DNA of 64,000 nucleotides. Source: Syntrophobacteraceae bacterium (lineage in GTDB: Bacteria; Desulfobacterota; Syntrophobacteria; Syntrophobacterales; Syntrophobacteraceae). How positions within the stretch are numbered: position 1 is the stretch's first letter; the number at the start of each line of letters is the position of its first letter. The notes under the pieces are model-generated. The model was not told the origin of the DNA and made no database searches. It saw nothing but the letters and a program-made list of their open reading frames with translations. Shown piece by piece: positions 55,138 to 63,689 of the stretch. A program made the position numbers and the translations under genes. The stretch is taken from contig JARLHO010000068.1 in assembly GCA_031292215.1 (NCBI GenBank), forward strand, positions 18,654 through 82,653. Direction: 5' to 3'.

Positions 55138-57338
55138 TAGTTGCTTGCCTCAAAACATCTTTGGTCAAAAATTTTCCGTATGGCTCCGGCCATCTCGGCG
55201 CTTCGAAGGGGCTTCATCCATACCTCCCGTATGCCCGCAAGTTCGGCGTCGCGGGTGGCTACCCCTTCGGCCGAATCCGCGCTAAATCCGGTGCAAAGGA
55301 CAATGGGAATCCCGGGGCGGATGCGAAGCGCTTCCCGGGCAAATTCCATGCCCGTCATACGGGGCATGCTCTGATCGGTAATGATCAGGTCGAACTGTTC
55401 GGCTCGGGCGCCAAAGGCCTTTAAAGCCTCCAGGCTGTCCTGGAACGCTTCGCATTGGTAGCCCAGCCGCTTTAGCATCTTTTCGCCCGCGTAGACAAGG
55501 TCTTCTTCGTCATCGACAAAGAGGATTCGCTCGCTCCCCCCGCATGCTACCGGGCCCTTTGGCGCTTCGCCGTAATCCTTCGAGGGTTTTACCCCCGGCA
55601 AAAATACCTCGAAAGTCGTTCCCTTTCCCGGTTCGCTTGTGACGGTGATATCTCCTCCATGGCTCATCACAATCCCATGAGCAACCGATAGCCCGAGCCC
55701 GGAGCCTTCGCCCCGTTTCTTGGTCGTGAAAAAGGGGTCGAAAATCCTCTCGATGGTGTTTTGATCCATTCCGTGTCCCGTATCGCTTACCGCAAGCCTT
55801 ACCCGATACGGCGTATCGACGCCCCGGGGCGGCCTCGCACTCAAATCCTGCGCCACCTCTTCGAGAAGAGAGCAAGACCCGGGAGAAAGCGGCTGGATGC
55901 AATGGGCGGTCCTTGCGGGTTCTACTCTCACCCGGGAAAGGCTTACCTCCAGTATCCCGCCGTTTTCCCGCATCGCATGGGCCGCATTGGTGCATAGATT
56001 CATAACCACCTGGATAATCTGGGTGGAATCGGCCAGGATCATGTCCGAGCCGGCGGAAATGTTTTGTTTTATCTCAATATTTGCAGAAAGAGACGCCCGA
56101 AGGAATTTTAGAAAATCTTTTACCAGCGGTTGGATTTGGACCGGGCGCCGCTCCTGTTCGCTGTGGCGGCTAAAGGTGAGGATGCGCTTTATCAATTGTT
56201 TGCCCCGGTCTCCGGCTTTTAGCACGCGGGCAAGGTCCTCGCGCGCCTCGCTTGCCTCGGGCGCATCCTCCATGGCAAATTCCGCGCAGGATATTATCGC
56301 CCCGAGAATATTGTTAAAATCGTGGGCTATGCCTCCGGCCAGGGTCCCGAGAGCTTCCATCTTCTGCGCCTGCCGCAGTTGCTTTTCAAGACGGTCCTCC
56401 GAAGAGACATCCCGGCAGACAAAGATATAGTTTGTCGTGTCGCCGGCATCGTTTCGCATGGGAGACACCCGGGCGTCGATTTCCAAAATCCGCTCGGTTC
56501 CACCCTCCGAAGCCCTAAGGCGCCCGTTCCACGACCCGCCCCGAGCCATGGCCTGCGCCATCGCCTCGAAAAGCCGCCCTTTGGGGCCGTCCCTGCCAAG
56601 ATCGGCTATGTTTTTTCCGCTCGCCCATTCGCGCTCGCAACCACTTAGCCTTTCAAGCGATAAGTTGATGTATTGCACAACTCCCTGGTCATCGAAGATC
56701 GCTATGCCCTCTTCGAGTTGTTCGCACGCGGTGGCAAGGAGATTGCGTTCCTTCTCCTCGCGCTCGCGCCTGGCTTTTAGCCTCAGAGCCCTTAGGCCGT
56801 AGGAGAGATCTTCTGCCAATTCCTTTAAAAGACCGAGTTCCTCGGTATCGAAGGCGTCAGGTTCCTCCGCGTAAATTCCAACCGTTCCAAAAGATCGCTT
56901 TTCGTCCAGGAGAGGAAGAGATACCGTGGAGGCGAAATTGCGCCTGAGGGCTTCCTCGCGCCAGCAGGTACACCCCGGGTGCTCCATGATATTCTGGATA
57001 ACGGTGGGGGTTCCGGAGCGAAGAGCCATTGCGGTGGGGCCGCATGTCCTTTCGGCATCCGGCCACATCGAATCGAGCTTTTCGAGATATCCATTCTCTA
57101 CGCCCCACTGCGCCGCGGGATGGACGAACCTTTGCTCGCTGTGTTCGCTTTGTTCGGTAAGGCCTACCCACGCAAAGCGGTAGCCGCCCGTTTCAACGAT
57201 CGTGCGGCATATTTGCCGCATCAAGGCGCTCTCGGACTCCGCGCGAACAAGAGAGCGGTGGCAATCCCTAAGGGTTTCGAGCGCGCGGCTTACCCTTTGA
57301 AAAGAACACCGTGCTGTCTGTGCGGACTCATTTTCCAC
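55137..57338 (-). CDS. Hybrid sensor kinase: GAF, PAS, HisKA, HATPase, receiver
   Basis: 733 residues without membrane segments. GAF (about 30-190), PAS (about 210-320), HisKA with phospho-His in GGIAHDFNNILGA, HATPase (NLCTNAAHAM, DTGHGMD, GEGSGLGLSVAHG), then a C-terminal receiver (about 610-730) with phospho-acceptor Asp in IITDQSMPRMTG. Partner of the NtrC-type regulator immediately downstream (one-base overlap). GTG start with a G-rich stretch upstream in place of a textbook ribosome site. The signal is unknown; the GAF and PAS domains suggest a cytosolic ligand or redox cue. Confidence 0.93.
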   Translation of the reverse strand: MENESAQTARCSFQRVSRALETLRDCHRSLVRAESESALMRQICRTIVETGGYRFAWVGLTEQSEHSEQRFVHPAAQWGVENGYLEKLDSMWPDAERTCGPTAMALRSGTPTVIQNIMEHPGCTCWREEALRRNFASTVSLPLLDEKRSFGTVGIYAEEPDAFDTEELGLLKELAEDLSYGLRALRLKARREREEKERNLLATACEQLEEGIAIFDDQGVVQYINLSLERLSGCEREWASGKNIADLGRDGPKGRLFEAMAQAMARGGSWNGRLRASEGGTERILEIDARVSPMRNDAGDTTNYIFVCRDVSSEDRLEKQLRQAQKMEALGTLAGGIAHDFNNILGAIISCAEFAMEDAPEASEAREDLARVLKAGDRGKQLIKRILTFSRHSEQERRPVQIQPLVKDFLKFLRASLSANIEIKQNISAGSDMILADSTQIIQVVMNLCTNAAHAMRENGGILEVSLSRVRVEPARTAHCIQPLSPGSCSLLEEVAQDLSARPPRGVDTPYRVRLAVSDTGHGMDQNTIERIFDPFFTTKKRGEGSGLGLSVAHGIVMSHGGDITVTSEPGKGTTFEVFLPGVKPSKDYGEAPKGPVACGGSERILFVDDEEDLVYAGEKMLKRLGYQCEAFQDSLEALKAFGARAEQFDLIITDQSMPRMTGMEFAREALRIRPGIPIVLCTGFSADSAEGVATRDAELAGIREVWMKPLRSAEMAGAIRKIFDQRCFEASN

Positions 57339-57631
57339 GGCATACCCCCCCCCCGCTTAAAAATAGAATGGCTGTAAGCCTTCATTAAGAGTTCTTGTAA
57401 TCGCTCACCACGAAGAGCACGAGAAGAGCGCGAAGGACAAAAATGGGGCTTGGTGGTGAACGCCAGGGTTTGGGCCGGCCAACCCTTATTGAAAATATAA
57501 GAGCATATCCCATGCCAACACGTCCGAGTTTTTCCGGGATAAAAAATCGGACCCTGCCAAAAGGAAAAAGAGGGCGTTTTCGACCCGAGACAATCGGTAT
57601 CGGGATGGTCGCAAAAAGCTCGATAAAGGAT
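57339..57631. other. Noncoding spacer with R3-type repeat
   Basis: About 290 bases. CACCACGAAGAGCACGAGAAG (57408-57428) is the same kind of ACCACGAAGAACACGAAG repeat found near 63612 and 63675. Nothing else supported. Confidence 0.45.
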
Positions 57632-58225
57632 TTACAATCTGCCCGTGGCCTGCTCGATGGCGTTCTTTAATGCGGTCATGTCGCTTTGCACCCGGGAGGT
57701 GAAAGTTTTGTCATAAATCTTTGAAAGATTTTCCTGGAGGTTACAGAGCGAGCCTTTGGCCGCCGCCCGCATCAAATGGAGCGAAACCTCAACGTCGCAG
57801 CGGCAGTTGGGACTACCCCGATTGAAAACATCTCCCGCAAGGTCTGCGATCTTTGCCAGGGTGCGAAGGGTTTCCAGAGGGATAAGGGAGGCCTGCTTCA
57901 TGGCGGCCTCAATTGCCGGGCTTCGCGCTTCGTTCGCCCGGTCCAAATGAATAGCGGCCAAAACTTTATCGTAGGCCAGGGCATCCTGCTCCGCCAGTGC
58001 GAGGGCGCCCGCGAGCAGCCCCTCAAGGGATGCCTTAAGCTCCTGCGGGGCATCCCGGCCATCGCTTTTCTTTTCCCCGCCCGCAGGCGCAAGGCGTGCG
58101 GCCATGAGGCAAAGGGCAGCGCACAGGCTGCAAACCAGGGCGCACACGGAGCCCCCTCCGGGAGTAGCCGTCGAGGCGGCCACCCTTTGCACGTATTCGG
58201 TTACCGATAAGCCGGTGAGTCCCAT
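57632..58225 (-). CDS. Cyclodeaminase/cyclohydrolase family protein (FTCD_C-like)
   Basis: 197 residues, all-helical. Resembles the formiminotransferase-cyclodeaminase C-terminal domain and FchA methenyl-tetrahydrofolate cyclohydrolase of anaerobes: ASTATPGGGSVCALVCSLCA is the family's Gly-rich substrate loop, and the GDVFNRGSPNCRCDVEVS segment is also typical. It would interconvert methenyl- and formyl-tetrahydrofolate (one-carbon metabolism). The start at 58225 gives the family N-terminus; the frame is open further upstream without support. It is followed upstream by an aminotransferase gene 88 bases away on the same strand. Confidence 0.85.
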   Translation of the reverse strand: MGLTGLSVTEYVQRVAASTATPGGGSVCALVCSLCAALCLMAARLAPAGGEKKSDGRDAPQELKASLEGLLAGALALAEQDALAYDKVLAAIHLDRANEARSPAIEAAMKQASLIPLETLRTLAKIADLAGDVFNRGSPNCRCDVEVSLHLMRAAAKGSLCNLQENLSKIYDKTFTSRVQSDMTALKNAIEQATGRL

Positions 58226-58312
58226 GTGTGTTTTCGCTCGTCGATCGGGGCCGGGGGGGGAAAGTCGGTGTTGCCCCCTCCCCGGGAACAGGTTGTCCAA
58301 AATACGTTTTAC

Positions 58313-59173
58313 CTAGGGCAGGCGCATGCCAGATGTTCCCAGGCCGTAGGAATTCGTGTAGTCACCGAAAGCCTGCATGATCTTTCGCACGCGCTCGCCG
58401 ACTCGGCCGTTTCCAACCTGGAGCTCGCCAATCCTTACAACCGGCATCACCTCCTTATTGGAAGCAGTGATGAAGGCCTCCTGCATAAGGGGGGCTTCAG
58501 ACATCCGCACATCCCTTGTTTCCACCTCATAGAACTCTTTCGCAAGCCGGGTCACAACTCCTCGCGTGACGCCCGGCAATACGTCCTGGCGAGGCGTTAC
58601 CAGTCGGTCTGCGATAAAGCAGAAAAAATTGGTGGTCGTACCCTCAAGGATCCGGTTATCCCGGTCCACGTACAACGCCTCGATCGCCCCCTGCCTTTTG
58701 GCCGCCTGCGTGGCAAGAACCGCCGAAAGATAGCAGGTGCTCTTGGCCTCGGGCAAAAACCTCGCCGCGTCAACGGTTATGACTTTAGCGCCCTCGGTGT
58801 ACAAGTGGTGCGGAAGGTCGGTTTTTTGTGCCGCCATCACCATGAGAATCCCCCGGCCCTCCGGGTTTAGACCATCGGAGCTGATTCCGCCGGTATAGAC
58901 GATGCGGATGGCCGATTCGGTGTGGTGCGGATTTTTTGAGACCGTTTCCAAAACGATTTCGCAGATTTGCGAATCGGCGTGGGGGATGGTTAGGCCGATG
59001 TGTTCCGCGGAGTTCTTTAGCCTCCGTACGTGCTCTTCCAGGTGGAAGGGGCGCTTGTGGTAGGTAATGAGAAAATCGAATACCCCGAAGCCCCGCAGCA
59101 CAATGATGTCTTTTACGCTGACAAAAGAATTGTCATCTCTTACAAATTGTCCATCGATATAGTAGGTGTCCAT
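58313..59173 (-). CDS. Class IV aminotransferase (branched-chain/D-amino acid type)
   Basis: 286 residues, PLP-dependent fold type IV. The Schiff-base Lys is in LPEAKST; EALYVDRDNRILEGTTTNFF and the PGVTRGVVTRLA block match the branched-chain aminotransferase/D-alanine aminotransferase/aminodeoxychorismate lyase group. Which of these reactions it performs cannot be decided from the sequence. It begins at ATG 59173, and an 88-base gap separates it from the downstream cyclodeaminase-like gene; a link to folate (aminodeoxychorismate lyase activity) is attractive but unproven. Confidence 0.88.
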   Translation of the reverse strand: MDTYYIDGQFVRDDNSFVSVKDIIVLRGFGVFDFLITYHKRPFHLEEHVRRLKNSAEHIGLTIPHADSQICEIVLETVSKNPHHTESAIRIVYTGGISSDGLNPEGRGILMVMAAQKTDLPHHLYTEGAKVITVDAARFLPEAKSTCYLSAVLATQAAKRQGAIEALYVDRDNRILEGTTTNFFCFIADRLVTPRQDVLPGVTRGVVTRLAKEFYEVETRDVRMSEAPLMQEAFITASNKEVMPVVRIGELQVGNGRVGERVRKIMQAFGDYTNSYGLGTSGMRLP

Positions 59174-59584
59174 GCTGGTGCGTCATCCGGTCGGCAGGTT
59201 TGGATGTTTACTAGTCGTTTTGCGCCATGTATCGCGAACCCGTTAGCAAAAATACGAGGGTTTTCCCGTAGCCCGGGGCCGCCGGCCATGACCGCGAAAA
59301 GCGACGGTGGACGAATCACTAAGAATTAAACATATCACGAACGGTCCGCTATCTCCAATAGTGAATGGAAGCTCTTGGGGCGCAAGGAAAAAGGGGGGAG
59401 CTCCTGCCGAGCCGGGCAGTAATGTAGGCGCAATATACGGTTATCTCCTACTACCTATTTATCCTGAGATCCCCTATTGTTAGGAGCAGCAAAGAAGCAG
59501 CCTTGGTAAGGCGCAAAGGGGGGAGCCGGTTGTCTTTCCCCGGGCCGCCATCGATTTTGCGACTCTCATGGAAGGTTTCTCACT
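59174..59584. other. Noncoding space between divergent genes
   Basis: About 410 bases. Two GGCGCAA..GGGGGGAGC segments (near 59378 and 59510) resemble each other. No gene or clear promoter. Confidence 0.35.
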
Positions 59585-59941
59585 ATGGCCAGGATCCTTT
59601 TAGTCGACGATGATAAAGAGCTTCTGTTTCTCATTAGCGAATACTTAAACGCCTACGGCTTTCAATCCGAGCTGGCCGAAAATGCCACCGAGGCCAGGCA
59701 GCGGCTGGAAAAAACGCCATTTGACGCGGTCCTCTCGGACTTTAATATGCCCGGGGAATCGGGACTTGACCTCCTTGGACACGTCTGCTCCCGCTATCCC
59801 GGTCTCCCATTTATCATGATGAGCGGATCGGGATTTCCCTCCCTCAAAAACGAAGCAATGGAGATGGGCGGCGCCCAATTCATTCCCAAACCGTTCGAAT
59901 TTAAACAGATGGTTACCCTTCTCGAAAAAACACTGGGTTGA
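59585..59941 (+). CDS. Single-domain response regulator
   Basis: 118 residues, receiver only: acidic DDDKE, phospho-acceptor Asp in VLSDFNMPGE, Thr/Ser switch in IMMSGSG and Lys in FIPKPFEF. No output domain, so it acts by protein contact (as CheY- or Spo0F-like proteins do) or as a phosphate sink. Stands alone between an aminotransferase and etfBA; its kinase is unknown. Confidence 0.92.
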   Translation: MARILLVDDDKELLFLISEYLNAYGFQSELAENATEARQRLEKTPFDAVLSDFNMPGESGLDLLGHVCSRYPGLPFIMMSGSGFPSLKNEAMEMGGAQFIPKPFEFKQMVTLLEKTLG

Positions 59942-60297
59942 CCCTTGGCCAAAACGACCCCCCGGATTGGAGTGTTACCCGGCGCCATCGCCCCTGGAGC
60001 GTGTGGCGCTCCCCGGCTTATCCCTCTACTTTTGAGGTTCGTATTCGATACGTCCCCCTCTTGACACAATCCCCAACAAAATAGTTGCACAAACGGTGCA
60101 AAAAATGCATACGATTGCCTGCGATTACCCGAAAGGCAAAATCGGGGCCTGTTTGTATCCATTTGACGGTTGTAAGGGATAGAAGCTATTATGTAGCTAT
60201 TGTCCTTGAAAAATTGTGGTTTTTTCTATAGAACGGATTGTGGAATGGAGACTGCCCCTGTATTGCAAAGATAAATACCCCAGAAGGAGGAAAAGCC
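59942..60297. other. Space upstream of etfBA
   Basis: About 355 bases. A TTGACA near 60062 has no well-spaced -10. TTGTCC/GGATAG-like and AT-rich segments near 60180-60240 are the more likely promoter area of etfBA. No gene seen. Confidence 0.35.
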
Positions 60298-61089
60298 GTG
60301 AATGTGGCAGTACTGTTGAAACAAACTCCGGATACGGAATCGGTTATCCGCATCGCCAGTGACGGTAAGTCTGTTGCTACCGACGATCTCAAGTGGATCG
60401 TCAACCCCTATGACGAATTCGCCGTGGAGGCGGCCCTTCGGTTGAAGGAAAAACACGGAGGGACCGTTACGATCATTAGTTGGGGCCCGCAAAGGGTGGT
60501 GGAATCGGTTCGCACGGCGCTGGCCATGGGCGCGGATTCGGCCGTTCTAATCGACGATCCGGCGCTTGAGGCAAGCGACGGCCTCGGCGTGGCGACGGCC
60601 CTGGCGGCTGCGGTAAAACAGATCAACCCCGACCTGGTCCTGTGTGGTTCGCGCGCCGTGGACTACGATCAGGCCCAACGGGGCCCGATGGTCGCCGAAT
60701 TTTTGGGATGGCCCCATCTGGCGTTGGCCGTTTCCATAGATTCCGACGGACAGACGGTAACGATTGAGCGCGCCATCGAGGGCGGAAAGGTTGTCCTGGA
60801 ATCGAGCCTGCCCGCGTTGGTCACCTTCGGGGGCTCGCACGCCGTTTGGAACCCCCGGTACGCCTCTTTGCCCGGCATCATGAAGGCCAAGAAAAAGCCT
60901 TTGGCCGTAAAAAAACTCGCCGACCTTGGCGTGGATGCTTCCGAGGCAGGCGCTGCCAAGGTCCGGATGACGTCCCTGGAAATGCCCCTCCAAAGAGCGG
61001 CGGGCAAAGTCATCGACGGTGGACTGGATATGGCCGCAAAGGCAGTGGAACTGGTTCGGGCGTTGCATGAAGAAGCTAAAGTGATTTAG
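60298..61089 (+). CDS. etfB: Electron transfer flavoprotein beta subunit
   Basis: 263 residues, beta subunit of the heterodimeric FAD/AMP protein that carries electrons from acyl-CoA dehydrogenases (or bifurcates them). Features: VAVLLKQTPDTES start, WIVNPYDEFAVEAALRL, DLVLCGSRAVDYDQAQRGP and SSLPALVTFG. The GTG start has a strong AGAAGGAGG 6 bases upstream. It is followed 16 bases later by etfA; together they form the etfBA operon. Whether it bifurcates cannot be told from the sequence by eye. Confidence 0.95.
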   Translation: MNVAVLLKQTPDTESVIRIASDGKSVATDDLKWIVNPYDEFAVEAALRLKEKHGGTVTIISWGPQRVVESVRTALAMGADSAVLIDDPALEASDGLGVATALAAAVKQINPDLVLCGSRAVDYDQAQRGPMVAEFLGWPHLALAVSIDSDGQTVTIERAIEGGKVVLESSLPALVTFGGSHAVWNPRYASLPGIMKAKKKPLAVKKLADLGVDASEAGAAKVRMTSLEMPLQRAAGKVIDGGLDMAAKAVELVRALHEEAKVI

Positions 61090-61105
61090 GCCAAGGAGAG
61101 CAAAA

Positions 61106-62095
61106 ATGGGAAAGTGCGTGTGCATTATAGCCGAATTTCGCCACGGCGCCTTTCGGCGTGTGACCTATGAAGTGGCAAGCGAGGGAAAAAGGATTGCGGA
61201 TGCATTGGGCATCGGCTTGTGGGCTGTTGCGGCGGGCTCGGGGGTTGCCGAAAAGGCCGCCGAACTGGGCCGCTATGGTGTTGAGAAGGTTTTGGTAATC
61301 GATGATCCGGCCCTGGAAAACTACCTGGCTGAAGCTTATGTGCCTGCGGTAGCCGACGCCGTTGCCAAGTGCGACCCGGCTGCGGTTATTTTGTCGGCCT
61401 CAGTGGATGGCAAAGACCTTGGCGCCCGCCTGGCAGCCCGGCTAAAGGCCGGACTCGCCCAGGACTGCACTCAGATCGTATGCGAAAACGGCAAGATTAA
61501 GGCCAAAAGGCCGATTTTTGCGGGCAAGTGCTTTGGCTGGTGTGAGTGGGCCGAAGGGGCGCTGCCGATTGTGTCGTGCCGTCCAAACGTCATGGACTGC
61601 CTGGCGCCCATGGAAGACAAAAAGGCGGAAGTCGAAAAGGTGCAGGTCTCGGTTGCAGACCTTCGCTCCAAGGTCAAGTCGATCGACCTGGACACGTCGG
61701 GAAAAGTCGAACTTACGGAAGCCGAAATCATCGTCTCGGGCGGACGAGGCATGAAGGGGCCGGAAAATTACGCCTTGCTGGAAGATATGGCGAAGGTTCT
61801 GGGCGCCGCCGTTGGAGCCTCCCGTGCCGCTGTGGACTCGGGATGGCGTCCCCATGCGGACCAGGTGGGCCAGACCGGAAAGGTCGTAAATCCAAATCTC
61901 TACATTGCCGTTGGAATTTCGGGCGCGATACAGCACCTTGCCGGAATGGGATCGTCCAAGTTTATCGTTGCGATAAACAAGGACGCCGAAGCGCCGATCT
62001 TTAGCAAGGCCGACTATGGCGTGGTAGAAGATCTTTTTACCTTCGTGCCTGCTCTTACCGAGGAAGTACGAAAGCTTAAGAGCTCCTGCTCGTAG
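61106..62095 (+). CDS. etfA: Electron transfer flavoprotein alpha subunit
   Basis: 329 residues. The C-terminal FAD-binding domain has SGGRGM, GASRAAVDSGW, DQVGQTGKVVNPNLYIAVGISGAIQHLAGM and INKDAEAPIF, all diagnostic. The N-terminal domain pairs with EtfB. AAGGAG precedes the ATG by 8 bases. Probably accepts electrons from acyl-CoA dehydrogenases in fatty-acid or aromatic degradation (inference); no ETF:quinone oxidoreductase is seen in the window. Confidence 0.95.
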   Translation: MGKCVCIIAEFRHGAFRRVTYEVASEGKRIADALGIGLWAVAAGSGVAEKAAELGRYGVEKVLVIDDPALENYLAEAYVPAVADAVAKCDPAAVILSASVDGKDLGARLAARLKAGLAQDCTQIVCENGKIKAKRPIFAGKCFGWCEWAEGALPIVSCRPNVMDCLAPMEDKKAEVEKVQVSVADLRSKVKSIDLDTSGKVELTEAEIIVSGGRGMKGPENYALLEDMAKVLGAAVGASRAAVDSGWRPHADQVGQTGKVVNPNLYIAVGISGAIQHLAGMGSSKFIVAINKDAEAPIFSKADYGVVEDLFTFVPALTEEVRKLKSSCS

Positions 62096-62115
62096 GCCGG
62101 AGCGAGCGGCCAAAA

Positions 62116-62162
62116 ATCCCCTCCTTCCCCCTTCTTATTCGATGGGGGAGGGGAGGGGTCTT
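62116..62162 (+). terminator. Terminator after etfBA
   Basis: CCCCTCCTTCCCCC (62118-62131) pairs, with small bulges, with GGGGGAGGGGAGGGG (62144-62158), followed by the T-rich TCTTGTCTCC. Confidence 0.6.
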
Positions 62163-62380
62163 GTCTCCTTGTACCAATCGATTTGTGTCTCTTGTAGATT
62201 ACAGTTGACTGTCACCTATATTAGTCGCAATAGCAATGTCTTGGGCCTCTTCCATGTGACGGTTGTAGATTTTTCGACCGCTCCGATCATCTGCCCTGCT
62301 GGAACAATATTTGCTAGAATACCGATCGATGGCCTGCGCGTGAATCTTACTGTTGCAAACCTTGAGTAGAAGGAGAACAA

Positions 62381-63235
62381 GTGAAAAGGATCTTTAGAAT
62401 CGCTCTGATTATGATGGCATTGTCCTTTGCATGGAGTTTGCCTTCGAACGCCGAGTCAAAGGTTTGCATCACGGTAAGGGGCGCCTATTCGATGTGGGGG
62501 CGGGTGCGAAGTATCGCAATGGTCTATAGTAAGGATCATCCGCAAGTCGAGGTGTCGGTATACAGCCACTCTGTGGTCGGCGAGGGAATCCGGATGCTAA
62601 TAGACGGGAAAGCCGACGTGGCTATGGCCTCGCGACATATTACTCCCGGGGAGAGCCGGGAGGCAAAAGCCAAAGGGGTAAAGCTCGATCGGCACCTGAT
62701 CGGATACGGAGCAATCGTTATTATAACCGATAAGCAAAACCCGGTGAGCGCTCTTTCGGTTGAGCAGGTAAAAATGATTATGACCGGTAAGATCCTCAAC
62801 TGGAAGGAGCTCGGCGGCAAAGACCAGGCCATTACGGTTGTCAAGTGCAGCGAAAAACTCCATCCCGGAACGTCTTATTTCATTGAAAACAGCGTCCTGG
62901 GAGGAGTTCCGGTTGCCAGGGGGGCCGTAACCCTGCCCGATTTCCCGGGAGTGGTGCAAAAGGTCGGGGAGACCCGGGGCGCCATAGCTTTTGTAAGGTC
63001 GCGGGACCCCTTCCCCGGTTCCAATGCCAGGACAAGTATAGTCAAGATCAAAAAAGATGAACATTCGCCCTCCATCCATCCCACGAGGGCGACCATTTCC
63101 GATGGGACCTATCCGTTAAGACGTCCGTACTTTTTGTACACGACGGCCACTGCGGGAAAAGATGTTCGGGGCTTTGTCGATTTTGCGGTCACCCGGGGGT
63201 GGGGGCAGCCCGCCCTTACTCACGTGTGGCAGTGA
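62381..63235 (+). CDS. Phosphate-binding-like periplasmic protein (PstS/PBP-like)
   Basis: 284 residues. Signal peptide (about 1-24, ending SNA) and a periplasmic type II binding domain of the PBP-like (PstS-related) group: SVVGEGIRMLIDGKADVAMASR, LIGYGAIVIITDKQNPVSALSVEQVKMI cut across two strands, MTGKILNWKELGG and GTSYFIENSVLGG are family landmarks. It may bind phosphate or another oxyanion; no pstC, pstA or pstB follows in the window. AAGGAG lies about 6 bases before the GTG start. A single half-site CTGTCAC at 62209 recalls a Pho box, but one copy is not convincing. Confidence 0.85.
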   Translation: MKRIFRIALIMMALSFAWSLPSNAESKVCITVRGAYSMWGRVRSIAMVYSKDHPQVEVSVYSHSVVGEGIRMLIDGKADVAMASRHITPGESREAKAKGVKLDRHLIGYGAIVIITDKQNPVSALSVEQVKMIMTGKILNWKELGGKDQAITVVKCSEKLHPGTSYFIENSVLGGVPVARGAVTLPDFPGVVQKVGETRGAIAFVRSRDPFPGSNARTSIVKIKKDEHSPSIHPTRATISDGTYPLRRPYFLYTTATAGKDVRGFVDFAVTRGWGQPALTHVWQ

Positions 63236-63407
63236 AACGACCGCCTTCCCTCCGAAATCCGGTGGGCACAAGGGACATCTTGCGCCCACCGCGCCATAAT
63301 GCGAAATGGAGATCAAAGCTTTCCCCAAAACTTTTGCGGACATATCGCCAGCGATGGTGCGAAGGGGTATAAATTGTTGAGCCAAAGGCTGCGCGACCCG
63401 CAAACCC

Positions 63408-63478
63408 GAGGGGGTGCGGGGGGGGCCACAGTCTCCCCCGCGCTTCTGTTTTTTGCCTCTACTTGGGCGGCCGGGAAA
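63408..63478. repeat. Dispersed GC-rich repeat R2, copy 3
   Basis: GGGGGTGCGGGGGGGGCC, then TCCCCCGC and TGTTTTTTGCCTCTACTTGG, ending GGCGGCCGG like copy 1. It lies downstream of the phosphate-binding-like gene. The rest of 63236-63611 holds nothing else I can support. Confidence 0.6.
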
Positions 63479-63611
63479 GCCGAAGCGGGGGCTGAAATTA
63501 TTGCGGTTTTGCTCGGGTCGGGCGCCGGGCAATCTTTTGGGCGATAGTTCACCAGGAAGAACTGCCGTGGCTTTTTTTCCCGTCCTTTGGCACTTCCTTC
63601 ATGCACTTCGT

Positions 63612-63689
63612 GTTCTTCGTGGTTGACCACTGCACTACTGCTCTGCAGGTTTGAACGGACCGCAGGGCTAAGATTCAACCACGAAGAAC
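63612..63689. repeat. 15-bp inverted repeat next to the group II intron
   Basis: GTTCTTCGTGGTTGA (63612-63626) and its exact reverse complement TCAACCACGAAGAAC (63675-63689) are 48 bases apart. The intron begins at the outer edge of the right arm. The arms are the same ACCACGAAGAA repeat seen near 57408. Confidence 0.8.

Noticed and set aside
62205..62235. Pho box ahead of the phosphate-binding-like gene
   Set aside because: Only one CTGTCAC half-site; a Pho box needs tandem repeats at fixed spacing.
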